Below are positions 1 to 12,957 of a DNA stretch of 64,000 nucleotides, one piece after another; positions within the stretch are counted from its first letter, which is position 1, and each line of letters opens with the position of its first letter. The stretch spans positions 1,550,001-1,614,000 of the forward strand of contig JACZZP010000010.1 of the NCBI GenBank assembly GCA_015183035.1, in the 5' to 3' direction. The position numbers and the translations under genes were made by a program. The notes below the pieces were generated by a model. That model worked only from the letters and a program-made list of their open reading frames with translations, made no database searches and was not told the DNA's origin. The DNA is from Meloidogyne chitwoodi (taxonomy: Eukaryota > Nematoda > Chromadorea > Rhabditida > Meloidogynidae).

Positions 1-2759
1 AATGTGTTGTGGTGGTTATTTTATTTTTTTCTTATTTTTGGCCTATTTCCGTTCATTTCCTATTTAATTTGTGATTTTTTTCATTTTATATTAATTACTT
101 AGAGATTGGCTTCTTTTGCTTTTTCTAATTTATTTTTCATTATTTTTTAGTTGTTAATCTTTCTGCCAAATTGGTACTTTTACTTTTATTAAAATATATA
201 TTAAATCCTTTTCTTTTTTTTTAAGGTTAATAAATAAATAAGTAAATAAATAAAATAAAAGATTACTAAAATTTAAAAAATATTTAATATTTAATTTATT
301 TTAATTTTATAAAAAATTAAGAAAAAAAAAGTATTGGAAAAAATAATTTAAAAATTTCTTTTATTTGTTAAAATTATTAAACTATAATTTAAATAAATAA
401 TATTATTTAAATGAAAGAATATATTCCAATAATTATTTATTAATTATTTCCCATTGATTCCAAATAAATTTAAAAAAACTATCGCCTTGGATTTTTTTAC
501 TTAAAAATTAAAATTTAAAAGAAAAACTGTCTGGATCTAAAAAAATGATGGATCCAGGACAACGGATATTTTGAAAAAGAGGAATTGAGGAGAGATAACC
601 TTGGTGATATTAATTTATTTAGAATTTTATATATTCCCCGTTGCCGTGCCGATATTTTTAAAAATATTTTTAAAAATATTAAGGATGTTACTAAGAGACT
701 CTCTGATATCTTTTGCTGTCCAGGGAAACGAATGGGAGGAGATCGAGAGCTTTTTTAATTTTATTTTTATAAATATATTCCAGCATTTATTAAAAATATT
801 ATTTTAATTTATTTTATTTTATTTTAATTAATAAAATAAATATATTTTAATATACTTTTATTTTGGAACAATTTGTATTGAAAGTTTTTATGATTTTAAT
901 TCTATCAAAACCTCCCTTTTTATTTCTAAAAATTTTTCCGTTGTTCCCTTCCATTTTTTATTCTGTCCATTCCTCACTGATAGGGGTAACATTTAGGTAA
1001 ATAAAGATAACTCTCGTTATAATTAGAAGGGTTAATTGCTTGTCATCTGATGACTGGCCCATTTTATTGTCCTTATAACGGGAGTTTAAAATTATATTAA
1101 ATTTGTTTCTATTTTATTTTTGTTTTTTATATGATAATAAAAGATGAGGATGTTGTTGCCAGGAGAAGGAGGAGGGGCTAACCAATTTATTCAGGTTGGT
1201 CACCAGGACTCCGGCATTGGTCCTCTCCATGGTTTTTTGGTTCAAAGTGTCGTCAACAACAACGACTAGTACTACTACTAGTTTATTTATAATACTTTTC
1301 ACAATTTTTATTTTCAGTTTTCAGTAAAAATTTATTTTCTATCCTACAAGAATTTGAATAAAATTTTATTTTTATTTAAAATATTTTGCTAAATTTTATT
1401 TAAATTAATCATCAAGTAAAAGGTTGTTTTATTTTTATTTCTATCTTTTTTTGTATTTATGCCATTGACATTATTTTGCCATCCAAAATAGTTATAATTA
1501 ATTAAATAAATCCAATTAATTAATATAACGGAGGATAAATGATTGAGTTAAGGCGAAGAGCTAAAGAGAATGTCAAATATTTAATTAAGACATTATTTCA
1601 AAATTATAATATATTTAAGATATATTTATTTTATAAAAATATTTATACCTAAATTACCCATCCACAGAAAATCTCTCTTATTGCCATAAAATTATATTAA
1701 TTTTTGATTAATAATATGACTAAATTTAAAATTAAAATTTATTTATTTTTTCTAAAATAGAAATAAATAAATTTCTATTCTTAAGAACTTTAAAAGAAAT
1801 TTATTTTAAAAAATTTAAAAATAATTTATATTTTTAAAATATATTTATTCTAACAAAACATAAACACCTATAAACTCTCTTTTCCTTAACTTATATTTAA
1901 AAATAGAGCAATTATTTATTTATTTATTTATTTATGTTATAGCCATTGGCCTTTTTTATATTTATTTTTTCTTTTCTTTTTGTTGCCGCTTCTCTCATTA
2001 TTATTATTATTATTATCTTCTCTTCTCTTTATGATTGTTATAATAATCGTCCTTATGTGCCAGGTGGAGAATGTGGTACTTAAATAAATAAAAAATACTA
2101 TCCGGTCTTGTCCACCTTTAATTTTCTTCTTCTTTCATTGACCATTAGAAAGGATAAAAGGCGGGGCCAAAGACCACGATTATTTGTCGGTTGGTCTTAG
2201 AACCTTCTTTTTTTCGTTCTTTAATATTTTATTGGTTATTTAATATTTAAAATATTTTTTAAAAATTAAATTAAATTTATTTATTTTTATCTACAATATT
2301 TGATTCTTATTTTCTTAATATCAGATTAATTTTTATTAAAAATATTAAATCTCTTTTTTCATTTCTTCTTATTTTTAATCATTTTCCAATAAAACACTCT
2401 TATGTTATGACCAACATCTAAATTAAAAATAACCCATTTCGTACTAAGAAGGGCACCTGGAAAATTATTATTATTATAAAATAATAATGGAGAAAGGGCA
2501 GTATTTGGCACCTTTTAAAATATAAAAATAAATAAATAAATATATATTTACTAATAAAATAATACTCTTTTTTATTAAAATAAATAAATATTAATATATT
2601 TATTTATCAAAATTGATCTATTAAATTTTATCTTCTACATTTCTACTATTTTTTAGAATTAATTTCCAATTAATTCTAAGGACTAACTGAGAGAGTTACT
2701 TTAAAATTTTTTAAATATAAAATCAAGTCCTAAATATAATTTTATTTGCAAAAACAAAT
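1..2759. other. AT-rich upstream noncoding stretch
   Basis: I see no convincing gene here. The sequence is dominated by A/T runs and TTTA/AAAT repeats. One less AT-rich island at 1144-1195 could be a small exon: it starts with ATG, runs open and ends in CAG followed by GT. It cannot be joined to anything with confidence. The stretch probably holds the 5' flank or distal promoter of the RFX gene that starts at 2760. Confidence 0.5.
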
Positions 2760-5700
2760 ATGTTTTTTTCTTCTTCGAATAATTCAGAAGAGAGTATAAG
2801 TCCAACAATGTCTTCTTCCTCTTTATTATTATTAGGAGATTCATCACCACAACAACAAAATTATCAAAATTTAAATAGTCAACAAATTAATAATATTAAT
2901 ATACAACAAAGGTGCTATCTTCAACAAAATAATAATATTTTTGGATCAATAATAACAAATTCTTCTTCATCTTCACCATCATCTCCTCCCCAATTTTCAT
3001 TAGAAAATGATCCTCCTTTAAATAATATTAATAATAATAATAATATTAGTAGAACAAATACACCTAGTACAATAGTATTTGAAGAATGTAATTGTTCTGT
3101 ATGTTGTTGGGGAAATCCTTTACCTCCATTAATTTTAAACAATAATAATATTTTGAATGGCAATAATATCAATGGTATTAATTGCGAAAATGGCATAAAT
3201 ACACATTCACCTTCATTTTCAAGTTTATTATTGCTTAGTCCAGGAAATATCAATAATTCTAGGCAATTTTATTTTAAAATTTTTTTTTAATTTTTTTACA
3301 AATTTATTTATTAATTTTTAAGGTTAACAAATAATAATGAAACAGAAAATAATTATTTTGGACAAATACATACAAATATATCTAATGGAAATTCTAATAA
3401 TAATATTTATGGAACCCAACATTCTGGTTATTATCAGGTATTTAATTTAATTTTTAATATTTTAATTTTTAAATTATTTAATTAATTTTTATATTTTTTC
3501 AAATAATTATTTTCTAATAAATCTAATATTTTTTAAATTAATTTAAAATTTTTTTATTTTATTTCTCTGTCAGTTATTATTTACCACCTTTTCCCTCTTA
3601 TTATTACCGTTTCCTTGCCAACACCTTCATTTATTTATTTCTCATTATAAGAAATAAATATATATCAATTTTGTAGTTAATTTGTTATTTGCCGCAAAAT
3701 AATTAAAAGGAGAGTATAAAAATAAAAGAGAAAATAATATTAGAAAGAAGCAAATAACTAACTATTTTCGTGCCTAAACAGATGCTTAATATTATATAAA
3801 AGGTATGTTAAATACATATTAATCTTGGTAGAAAAGAGGAAAAGATTTAAGAAAAGAGAAATATAATAATGAGAAATATAGCAAAGAATAAATCAAAAAA
3901 TTGAATTTTTATTTCTTTTAAATGTTAGATATTGAAAGTGAGAGTATATTATTGCGTGTTTTTAATAAATAATAATATTATAAATATATATTTCATTTAC
4001 CGCGCAATAAAAAGAAAGAGAGAAAACCTATGTTATAAAAGACAGTAAGAAAATAAATATATAAAATATTTTTGTTGTTCTCGTAAAAATAGAGGAAATA
4101 TTTATTATCTTATTGGCTTCTTAATTAATTTTTAAAAATAAAGCCAGCTGCTTTTTTACACACAAAAATATTTTATATATTTTATAAGTAAAAAGTTAGA
4201 AATTTAATTTCTTTTTAAATTTAAATAAAAATTTAAATAAATAAAAGTCTTATTTTATTGATCAAAATAAATTTAAAAATAATTAAATAAAAAAACAATT
4301 TTAAATAATACTCAATGGAATTACCCCCATTTCTTGCTCCTTGTTGTACCTCATTTATTTCTTCTACCTCTTCTTCATCTTCATCATCTTTAATTTCTTC
4401 TTCTTCTTCTTCTGGTAATCTTCTTCCACCTGTTAATATGTTAGGGAATGCTCATCTTCAATCAATTAATAATTTAACAACAATTAATAATCAACAACAA
4501 TGTATTAATAATAATAATATACATTTTTCTTCTTCTCAATCTCATCATAATCATAATAATAATAATAATATACCTATTAATAATTGTTGGACATTATATA
4601 ATCAAGAAACAGAAAATAATAATAATAATAATCAAGAAGGATTTCAACCTTTACCTCATCCCCCTCAACTTCAACAAACAATTCTTCAGCATGGAGGAGG
4701 AAGAGGAACAACATTTTCACATACTCCTTGTATGATTAATCCTTTAGGACGTCCACAACAACAACATCCTTCTTCTGTTTCTTCTACTCCATCTCCTTCA
4801 GCTTCTTCAACGGTCATTGTAAATGGTCCTCCTTGTGAACGTATTATTGGAGATGAAGGAATTTCAAATGAAAAATTGGATTTAAATAGAGGTTATTTAA
4901 TTGGAACAATGGGACAACAACAACAACAACAGGTAATTAATTAATTAATTTAAAAAATAATGAAATAATATTAGGCAGCATTAGCAGCAATATCATCAAC
5001 TCCAATAACTTTTCATATTTTAACTTCTAATTCTCCTTCTTTACAGCAAAATAATGAACATCATCATCATCAACATATACAACAAGAACAAATTAATTAT
5101 TTTTCAGAAAGAAGAAGGCAACAACAAATATTAATTCAGCAACAACAAATTATTGAAGCAACATCTGTGAGAAATATTTAATAGGAAAAAAAGAATAAAA
5201 AATTTAGAAATTTTTTATTAGAGTAAACTTAAGTAGAGTTGAAAAAAAAAAGTTTTTAAGTTTTTAAAAATAAAATAAAATAATAATAATTTATAATAAT
5301 TACATAAATGGGAAAAGCCTAGTAAAAATAAAATTATTTAAAAAAATTAAATAAAGATTAAAAATGTCAAATTTTAATTTTTAAAAATTTATTAATAATA
5401 TCTAATTAAATTAAAAAAATATATAGATTTTTTAAATTTAAAAATAAAAATTAGTAAATCAAAAAATATTTTTTAATTTATTCATCTAATATTTTTAAAT
5501 AAATATTTTTTCTTATGGTCGATTAATTTTCTTTTATTCTTTTCTTTTATTTATAAATAATATTTAGTAATAAATAATAATTTTAAAAACATTTATTTTT
5601 TTCCAAAAAAAAAACATTTTACCTGCTGAGAAATTATTTTAAATTTATCAAAATTTTGGAAAAATTTATTTTTTCTTAAAATAAATTTAAATATTATTTA

Positions 5701-8700
5701 AAAAATATTTTTCTTTCTTTTTATTTTTTCTTCTTTACATAATATTCACATAAATGACAGATTTTACTAAAAGGGAAATTTATTATAAAATGTTTTTGGT
5801 AAAATAAATATTTTTATAAATATTTTTAATATTTAATTTAATTAATTTAAAGCATTATCATAATCATCAAAATCCTTTACATACTCAACAACAACAACAA
5901 CCAATTATTACTACTACTACTAATAATACAAATACTCCTTTACTTCAATCTTCACATAATTTTACTATTCGTAAAAATGGAATAAATCAAAGAAAGCCAC
6001 AAATAATATCACCAGATATTTCAGTAATTGAAGAAGAAGATAATCAACAAATAATTAATGGAGAACAAAATAATAATAATAGACAACAAATTATTATTAT
6101 TAATGAAAATTCTGAAAATGAAGGAAAAAGAGGAAAAAATAATACAAATAATAAAGAAGTTAGTAATGGAGAACAACAAATAAATCAAAATAATATTGCT
6201 AGAGCACCACCCGAAACTGTAAAAATTAATTTTTATTTTTTAAAAAACATTTATTATAATTACCGTAATCTTATTTAATTTAATTTTTATTCATCTTTTA
6301 TTTATTTTTTCTAAAATAAATAAAAAATATTTTGCTTTTTTAATTTATAAAATATTTAAATATTTAAATATATTTAGTTGGAATGGATTAAAGCAAATTA
6401 TGAATTTGTAGAAGGTGCATCATTGCCTCGCAATATACTTTATACGCATTATTCAGGGTTTTAATTAAAAAATAATTTTTTATTTAAAATATTTTTTTAA
6501 AGCCATTGTCGAGAAACAGGTTTAACACCTGTAAATGCTGCATCCTTTGGAAAATTAATTAGATTAGTATTTGATAAAAAATTATCAACTCGTCGTTTAG
6601 GTACTAGAGGACACAGTAAATATCATTATAATGGTTAATATATTTTTAAATATAATATTTTTATTTATTATTTTTTAAAAAAAGGTATTTGTTTAAAACA
6701 AAATAGTCCATTACGTGCTGAAATGCATCCTAGTGATTTAGAAAGAATGTTAAATGGTTCACAGCAACCTTATAAAAATAATTCTCAACGTTCACAAAGA
6801 AAACAATTAAATAATTCACAAAAACAAAAAAGAGGAGAAGGAGGAAAAAAAGGAGATAATAATAATAATAATTTAACTAATTTTTCTTCATCAGCAGCAA
6901 CATCTCCATGTGAAGAAAGAGAATCTAATATTATTGAATTTGAACAATATCAAGAAAATGGAGGAGAACAACAAAAGTAATAATTAAATTATTTTTAATG
7001 TTAGGTTAAGTTTTTAAAAATTATTTAAAGAAAGTCTCGTTAGCTTAGTCGGTAAAGCTTTTGATTATAGGGTAATAGTAAGCTAATGTCTTGGGATCGA
7101 ATCTGCTCATTGGAATTTTTATTCTTTTTCTATTTAAAATTATTTTAAAATATTTTTTTTAATAAAAATTAATTTTTAAAATAATAATAATTAATTAGTT
7201 CTCCAATTATTTATTCATCTAATTGTCATTCAAATAATAATAATTTATTATCTTCATCAACATTTTTATTACCACCACAAATAAATGATTTAATTGAAAT
7301 TAAAGAAGGAGGTTTAAAACTTCCAGAAATTGAATTACCTATTTTGGATGAAGGGATTCTTTTAGGATACGGATTAAGTTTAGGTCATGCTCTTAAATTT
7401 TTTGATGATTATCGAGAACATTGCAGGGTAATATTTTAATTAATTATAAAATATTTAAAAGTAATTAATTAATAATAATTTTAATTTAATTTAAAGGAAG
7501 TTCTAAATTGTATAAAAGACTTTCGTCTTCAATCAGTTGAACGTTTATGGTTATCTTTTTGGCAAAAAAGTTATTTTTCTGATTCTAATTCTGAGCAACA
7601 CCAACTTAGAGGAAGACATATTAATGAAGATAATAATATTGAAATGTAATTTTATTTTAAATTTAATTAATTAATTTAATTAATTTAAGAGGTCAAATGC
7701 GTGGTGCTCCAATTTTAGATAATAATTCATTATATCATCTTTGTTCTTTACCTGAAATACAAACATTTGTACAAACTTTTGATATACAATTTTATCAAAT
7801 TATTTTGGATTTTTTCTTTATTAGTCCATTACGAATTCCATTAGAAAGTTTGTTTTTTTTAATTAATATTAAATTTAATTTTAAAAAAGGTGATTTATGT
7901 AATAGTCTTCGCCATTTTGGTAAAAATATTGAATTTTGGATGGAAAATTCTCTTGGAAATAATTTAATAATTCCACCAATATTTAAAAAAATAAAATTAG
8001 AATGTATTCGTTTATTAGCTAATTCATTAACTAGATTATCTTCTTTTGCTCATTTGGCTATTACTGCAAGAAGTGTTTTACAAGATAAAGAAAAAGTTAA
8101 AAATTTACATGATGACTTTAATCGGTTAGAAAATAAATAAATTAAAAAATAATTTATTTTTTAAAGTGTTGATTTTGGTGTTTTTCATTGGCAAGCAGAT
8201 TGGTTATGTTCTGGTTCTTCACAAAAAAATTCATTACAACCATCAAATAATTTAAATGATAATTTTTGTAATTATAATAATTTGGCAAAAGATTTGGTTT
8301 TTTAATTAATTTAAAATAATATTTTTAATCTAAAATAAAGGTTTATCAATTTCGTGAACATTTATCTCGTCATTGTTCTTTAGAAGAATGGGCTGATTGG
8401 CTTGAATCTATTGTTGATAAAGCTTTAAATTTCCCAAAAACATTTAATTATTCTATTCAACAAATTTCAAATCGTGGAAAACGTTTTATTTTATCTTGGA
8501 ATTTACATTCTTCACTTTTATTAAAAGAAATTACTTTACATTCTTCTACTTCTTTTGGAGAATTTCATTTAGTTAGACTTGTATTTGATGATTATTTACT
8601 TATTGTTATGGAAAGAAAATTGGCAAAAATTTTAGGAAAATTACCTATTGAATTAATGGCACCTGAGGTTTTTATATATATATATATTATTAGGTAGAAA

Positions 8701-9412
8701 TTGGAAAATGAGAGACTTAAAATAATTAATTTATTAAATTATTTAATTTAGTGGTTGCAAATGGAAACAAATAAATTACCAAAAACTGAACAATCAACTT
8801 CTTCAATAAATTATTCTTCTCAAATATTAAATCACTCTCCTACTACTAATTCTTCTTTAATATCTTTAATACCTTCTGATACAAAAATGGATATAAAAAA
8901 TATTTCAAAACAAACTAATCACAATTTTTATTCAACAAATATACAACAAAATCAAAAACAAATAAATTCATCATCTCATTATTTAATGGTTAATTAAAAT
9001 TATATTTATTTTTTTTAAATAAAATTAATTAACATATAAAAATATAATTTATTTTATTTTTAAAAAAAAGATTGAAAAACTTCCACTTCCTGGACCTGAA
9101 CCTCCATTAGATATGTTAAATGGAAATAATGAAGGTGATTATCAAGAAGAAGAAAAAATAAAACAAATAATTATTAATTCTAGTCAAGCTATAACTCCTC
9201 CACAAATACAAAAAATAACAAAAGAAAATAATAATAAAACAATAAATTCAACAAAAATTAGTAATAATTATATTTTAATTGAAGAACAACAAAAAGAAAA
9301 ATTAAATGATGATATTGAAATGGAAGAAGAAAATAATAATAATAATTATGAAAAAGAAGAAAATGAAGAAGGATTTGTTATTATTAATAATAAAGAAAAA
9401 TTTAAAAATTAA
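2760..9412 (+). CDS. daf-19: RFX-family transcription factor, DAF-19-like
   Basis: Multi-exon gene for a winged-helix RFX factor; in nematodes DAF-19 binds X-box promoters of ciliary genes in sensory neurons. Exons read as 2760-3262, 3323-3437, 4975-5166, 5853-6218, 6378-6457, 6503-6633, 6685-6976, 7199-7427, 7497-7645, 7690-7847, 7890-8124, 8167-8296, 8341-8667, 8752-8988 and 9071-9412. All join in frame to about 1,161 residues. The N-terminal third is Ser/Asn/Gln-rich. The RFX DNA-binding domain is at about residues 391-475, with the hallmark stretch [14 protein letters not shown] across 6594-6633. The downstream conserved RFX region (dimerisation part) follows, including [10 protein letters not shown] near 8550. 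The C-terminus is acidic and Asn-rich. The first intron uses a GC donor at 3263. Exon boundaries were placed by eye. The symbol assumes that this is the single nematode RFX gene. Confidence 0.9.
3438..4314 (+). promoter_or_regulatory. First large RFX intron / candidate internal promoter
   Basis: This AT-rich stretch has no open coding frame. It lies between the exon ending at 3437 and the alternative ATG exon at 4315. It should hold the promoter of the shorter-start transcript if that exon is used as inferred. I cannot point to a specific factor site. Confidence 0.35.
4315..4932 (+). CDS. daf-19: Alternative first exon of the RFX gene
   Basis: An ATG-initiated open exon rich in Ser, Asn and Gln ends in a glutamine run and a CAG|GTAATT donor at phase 0. 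It therefore splices in frame to the exon at 4975, exactly as the upstream exon ending at 3437 does. No usable acceptor lies just before 4315, so it looks like a separate transcription start rather than an internal exon. By chance both alternative N-termini contribute 618 coding bases. C. elegans daf-19 is known to make isoforms with different N-termini. The equivalence to any particular isoform is inference. Confidence 0.65.
7034..7115 (+). repeat. tRNA-like sequence inside an RFX intron
   Basis: The intron between 6976 and 7199 contains an A-box-like motif (TAGCTTAGTCGG, near 7041) and a B-box-like motif (GATCGAATC, near 7096) at tRNA spacing. The D-arm looks good, but the acceptor and anticodon stems do not pair well. 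It is therefore more likely a tRNA pseudogene or tRNA-derived SINE fragment than a working tRNA. Confidence 0.45.
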
Positions 9413-10277
9413 TGAGAAAAATAAATGATAATTTTATTTAATGACTTTCCTTTCTAATAAAATTAAAACCTAATTAATAAAAATTAAAATTATTTAATAA
9501 ATATTTAACCAAAAAGGCCCATCCAAATTAAAAAAATAATTTTTATAAAACATTAACAGAAGACAATTATACAGTAAAAAGGTTGTTTGATTTCAGTGAA
9601 AAATTAGATGATAGAGAAAAGCTATATTTGTTATTAATTAAATGGAAAAATAAATATTTCCTCTTTCCATTTTAATTAAAGTTTTTTGTTTACTTAGAAA
9701 ACTTCTTGAAAATTGAAGGATTATTATTAATTCGAAAAATGTTTACTTCACATTAGAGATAGGCCGAATTCGAATATTCGTCGAATTTTTATGAATTATT
9801 CGATTCGAATTCAATTTTGGCAAAATCCCGATCTCTATTTCACATTATTATAAAAATTATAAGATTTTTAACAAAAATAATTGGGTAACTGTCCTTTTAC
9901 AACTTTAATTTTTATGCTTCTTATTTTTATCTTTTTATTTTGATAATTAAACCTATTTTTTAATTACAAAAAGTTATTTTTAGAGACAAAACTAAATAAA
10001 TAAAATAATTAATAATATGATCTAAAATAAAACTGGATTATAAATTATTTTTATATTTTTACAACAATAAAATAAATAAATTATAAATTTATTTATTTTT
10101 ATTTTTCTTAATTTTATTGTTTTAAATATTTTCATTTATTTTTTAAATTATTTTTATTTTTAGAATCAATCTCTATGATTATTAAAAAAATTAGAAATAT
10201 TTGAATTTTATTTTCTTTAATTTTAACTAAAAAAAGTTTTTTATAAATAATTATTTTCCTTCTTCTTTGCCTATTAA
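9413..10277. other. Intergenic AT-rich region with a small foldback
   Basis: No gene is seen. A short foldback at about 9757-9832 has AGAGAT...ATCTCT ends around GAATTCGAAT-type inner palindromes. It is flanked on both sides by TTCACATTA or a close copy, which looks like a small non-autonomous element with a partial target duplication. Confidence 0.4.
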
Positions 10278-10302
10278 ATGGATTTTAAATTAATTATTTT
10301 AT

Positions 10303-10908
10303 TTGGATTTAATATTATTAACACAAATTTATTTTACAAATCAAATTCCAATTGGTGGAAAACTACAAGAAAATATTGGTAAAAAATATTTTTTTTAATA
10401 ATTATTTTAATTTTAAATTAAATATTTATTAAAAAAAGATTGTTCTCTTCCAAATAAAAATATTTATGGAAATGTTTTATTTGATAATGAAGCAATTGAA
10501 TGGGAACAAAAAAGACAATTTTGGTTAACAATGGATGTTTATACAAAATCATTAAATGATTGTATTAACCAATGTTATGGATATAGATTTTGGTTATTTT
10601 AAAATTTAAATAAATATATTTTATTTTTTTAAAGTTATTCAATTTTATTTTTATCAAATAATTCAATAAGAAAAGCTTGTCGTCTTTTTCTTCATTCAAG
10701 TGATGAATGTAATGGAAAAACCTTATTATCAATAAATAAAATTGAAAAAATAAGTTTAGAAGAAAATAAAAATCAAATTGTAGTTGAATGTTTAAAATGT
10801 AGAAAAATTGAAAATAATGAAGATAATCCTTTAATTAGTGGACCTGAAGATGCACCTAAAGGATTCAAAAAATTAATATCTTCAGGTAAATTATTTATTA
10901 AAAATTAA
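10303..10908 (+). CDS. Small secreted cysteine-containing protein, 5' end unresolved
   Basis: Three exons join in frame: about 10303-10378, 10439-10592 and 10635-10908. The first encodes a hydrophobic signal-peptide-like stretch ending around FTNQIPIGG. The mature part has spaced cysteines (DCINQC, then C, AC, EC and CLKC), a layout loosely like nematode PAN/Apple-type secreted proteins. I do not recognise a family with confidence. No ATG lies in the needed frame. An ATG at 10278 starts a hydrophobic peptide in another frame, so either an indel or an unseen upstream exon is involved. The last exon may splice on at 10887 instead of reading through to the TAA at 10906. Confidence 0.45.
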
Positions 10909-11343
10909 TCAAAATTAAAATCTGAATGATTAAATTTAAAAATGAAAAATTAGTTTTTCTTTTTTTATAAAAATTATTAATTTCGATAATATTGAGGAAA
11001 AACTTTAAATTCAAATAAAAATCTGTAAAGGAAAAAAGCTAAGGTTTATTTGAAAAGAAACTTGAAAGGCTAAATTTACTTTTTTAAACTCTTTTTATCC
11101 ATCTAAATTAACTAAAGGAGATATTAAAAAAACTAATTTCTATCTAAGGAAAAAACTTTAAAGAAACACTCCATCTCATTTTACAAATTTACTATACAAA
11201 AATAATTTACAGAAAAAAATAGGTGAATTACAACAACATATAATTAATACAATTTACATACATATTTATGAATCACTTTATCACAGAGAATCTTTTATCC
11301 TCTTCCAGACTTCTTGCCTTTCTCCGAACGATGCTGCTCCTTG
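10909..11343. other. Intergenic spacer between convergent genes
   Basis: AT-rich, no coding frame. It contains the 3' flanks of the secreted-protein gene (+) and the kinase gene (-). Nothing else is recognised. Confidence 0.5.
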
Positions 11344-12748
11344 TTACATTTTTCCTCGTTTGACATGTCGGTGTAACCAAATCATAGCCTGCTGCATACC
11401 GATCCGAACTTCTGGGTTGCCATTCCATACACAGTTGACGATCAGCTCGGCAAATTCCTCAGGAGTCTCCTCGCTAAACAACAGTCGTTCGCCTTTGACA
11501 ATCTAAAAAAAAAGAATATTATTTAAGGTTTTAAGGCAAAATCTCACACCTTTTTAGCAACAAGATTGTTGCTCCCTACTCCTGCATATGGCGAAGCACC
11601 GTTGGCAAAAATTTCCCAGCAAAGCACCCCAAAAGCCCAGACGTCCGACTTCTTGCTACAGGCGTGCTCGATCATTGTTTCTGGGGCTAGCCACTTGATG
11701 GGCAGCCTTTGGTCCTTTCCCAGCTTGATTGCCTTCTCATTGTTCTGGAGCTCCCTGGCGAGGCCAAAGTCGGCTATCTTGACCTTTAAAAATAGTTAAA
11801 AATAATTAAATTTTAATTTTAGGTTATAACCCACCCTATTCTCACTGAATAAACAGTTTCTAGCAGCAATATCACAGTGGACTACATTCCGCTCATGCAC
11901 GTAGTTCAATCCAGAGGCAGCTCCTAGGCACATATAAAGTTTGCTCCGAACGCTCCTTCTTTGTCGCTGTAGATGATCCTTCAGAGCGCCCTCTGTCGCC
12001 AAATCCATGACTATCATCAGCGGTTCTTGTCCAACAGCTACGCCTGTGAATAAAATGATAATTATTTAATTAAACAATAATAAAGGACTTACCATAGCAA
12101 AAGATGACATTTGGATGCTTGAATCGCCGCATGACTCGGGCCTCGTTCATAAACTCCTTGATTTGGTCCTTCGTGCACTTTGACAGCGTCGTCTCCTTGA
12201 TCGCCACTTTTTTGGTTGTCCCGTCGGCGCAGGTGAACATGCCAGTTCTGACGACTCCAAATGCTCCACTCCCCAGCTCCTCTCCCTTTTTGATGGCGGA
12301 GTGGGAGAGCTCCCATTCATGCCTTCCAATTGGGCGCTTGAGCAGAACGTTTCTGTCCTAAAAAGAAACCATACGATCAAAAAGGAAGTCTTTCTCCCAC
12401 CGTGCATATAGGCGTGCTTGTTCTCAAATGTGCATCCACGAATTCTTGGATTGTACCGAAGCCTCTTTCCCTTTTGAAGTCTATTGCGATGAGTCCATTT
12501 TGCGTCCTGAAGATATAATGCCGCGCCACTCCTTCAAAGACCGTTGACAGAACAAATGATCGAGCATCACCAGCAAACTCTTCGCTCGTACGAATGATGA
12601 AGTCCCCTTCCTTCTTCAGCATTGCGACGGCATCCTCTCTTGGCAACTGAATGAAAATTGGAAAATTTATTTTTAAAAAATGAAAATATTAAAAAAAACT
12701 CACAAGTCCATGATAGTATGGTAGCCGCCACAGAGCATCGTTCGACAT
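11344..12748 (-). CDS. Short SH2-domain tyrosine kinase, Fes/Fer-like
   Basis: Six exons on the minus strand (12748-12704, 12646-12401, 12357-12093, 12043-11835, 11783-11550, 11502-11344) join in frame to 385 residues. The SH2 domain spans about residues 7-95, with the phosphotyrosine-binding arginine in FIIRTSE. The kinase domain follows: GSGAFG P-loop, VAIK lysine, a catalytic loop reading HCDIAARN, DFGLA, and APE. There is no F-BAR region, which matches the short SH2-kinase class expanded in nematodes, including sperm kinases such as SPE-8. The catalytic loop has Cys242 where nearly all kinases have Arg (HRD to HCD). The catalytic Asp, DFG and P-loop are all present, so activity is possible. 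GC content is clearly higher than in the flanking genes. It is divergent from the gene at 12958. Confidence 0.9.
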
Positions 12749-12957
12749 CGGAGACCAGAGCAATGAAGGTGCGTTGTTAGTTGTGCAGTGAAGTGAGTTT
12801 TGAATAACTTATTTGAGAGACAAAAAGGCTTCTTTTTATAGTAACACTCAGCAAGTCCAACTATAAAAGCTCCTTACTATATAAGCGAAAAAATCCAACA
12901 CAATATCAAATCTTCACTTCAACAACAAAACTTCAAAAAAACAACAAAGTTCCAAGG
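12749..12957. promoter_or_regulatory. Shared divergent promoter
   Basis: A 209-bp gap separates the start codons of the kinase (-) and the Lys-rich secreted protein (+). A TATA-like CTATATAAGC at about 12878 faces the + gene. A TATAAAAAG on the minus strand, at about 12834-12842, faces the kinase. This suggests co-regulated, possibly tissue-specific, expression. Confidence 0.55.

Noticed and set aside
1114..1302. Minus-strand 62-residue ORF near 1.2 kb
   Set aside because: Poly-Val run from a trinucleotide repeat; no signals around it.
2921..3253. Minus-strand ORF opposite the first RFX exon
   Set aside because: Low-complexity shadow of a Ser/Asn-rich coding exon; no start context or homology.
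12089..12407. Overlapping ORFs in both strands of the kinase
   Set aside because: They are other-frame reads of exon 3; only the chosen frame has P-loop, VAIK and splice continuity.
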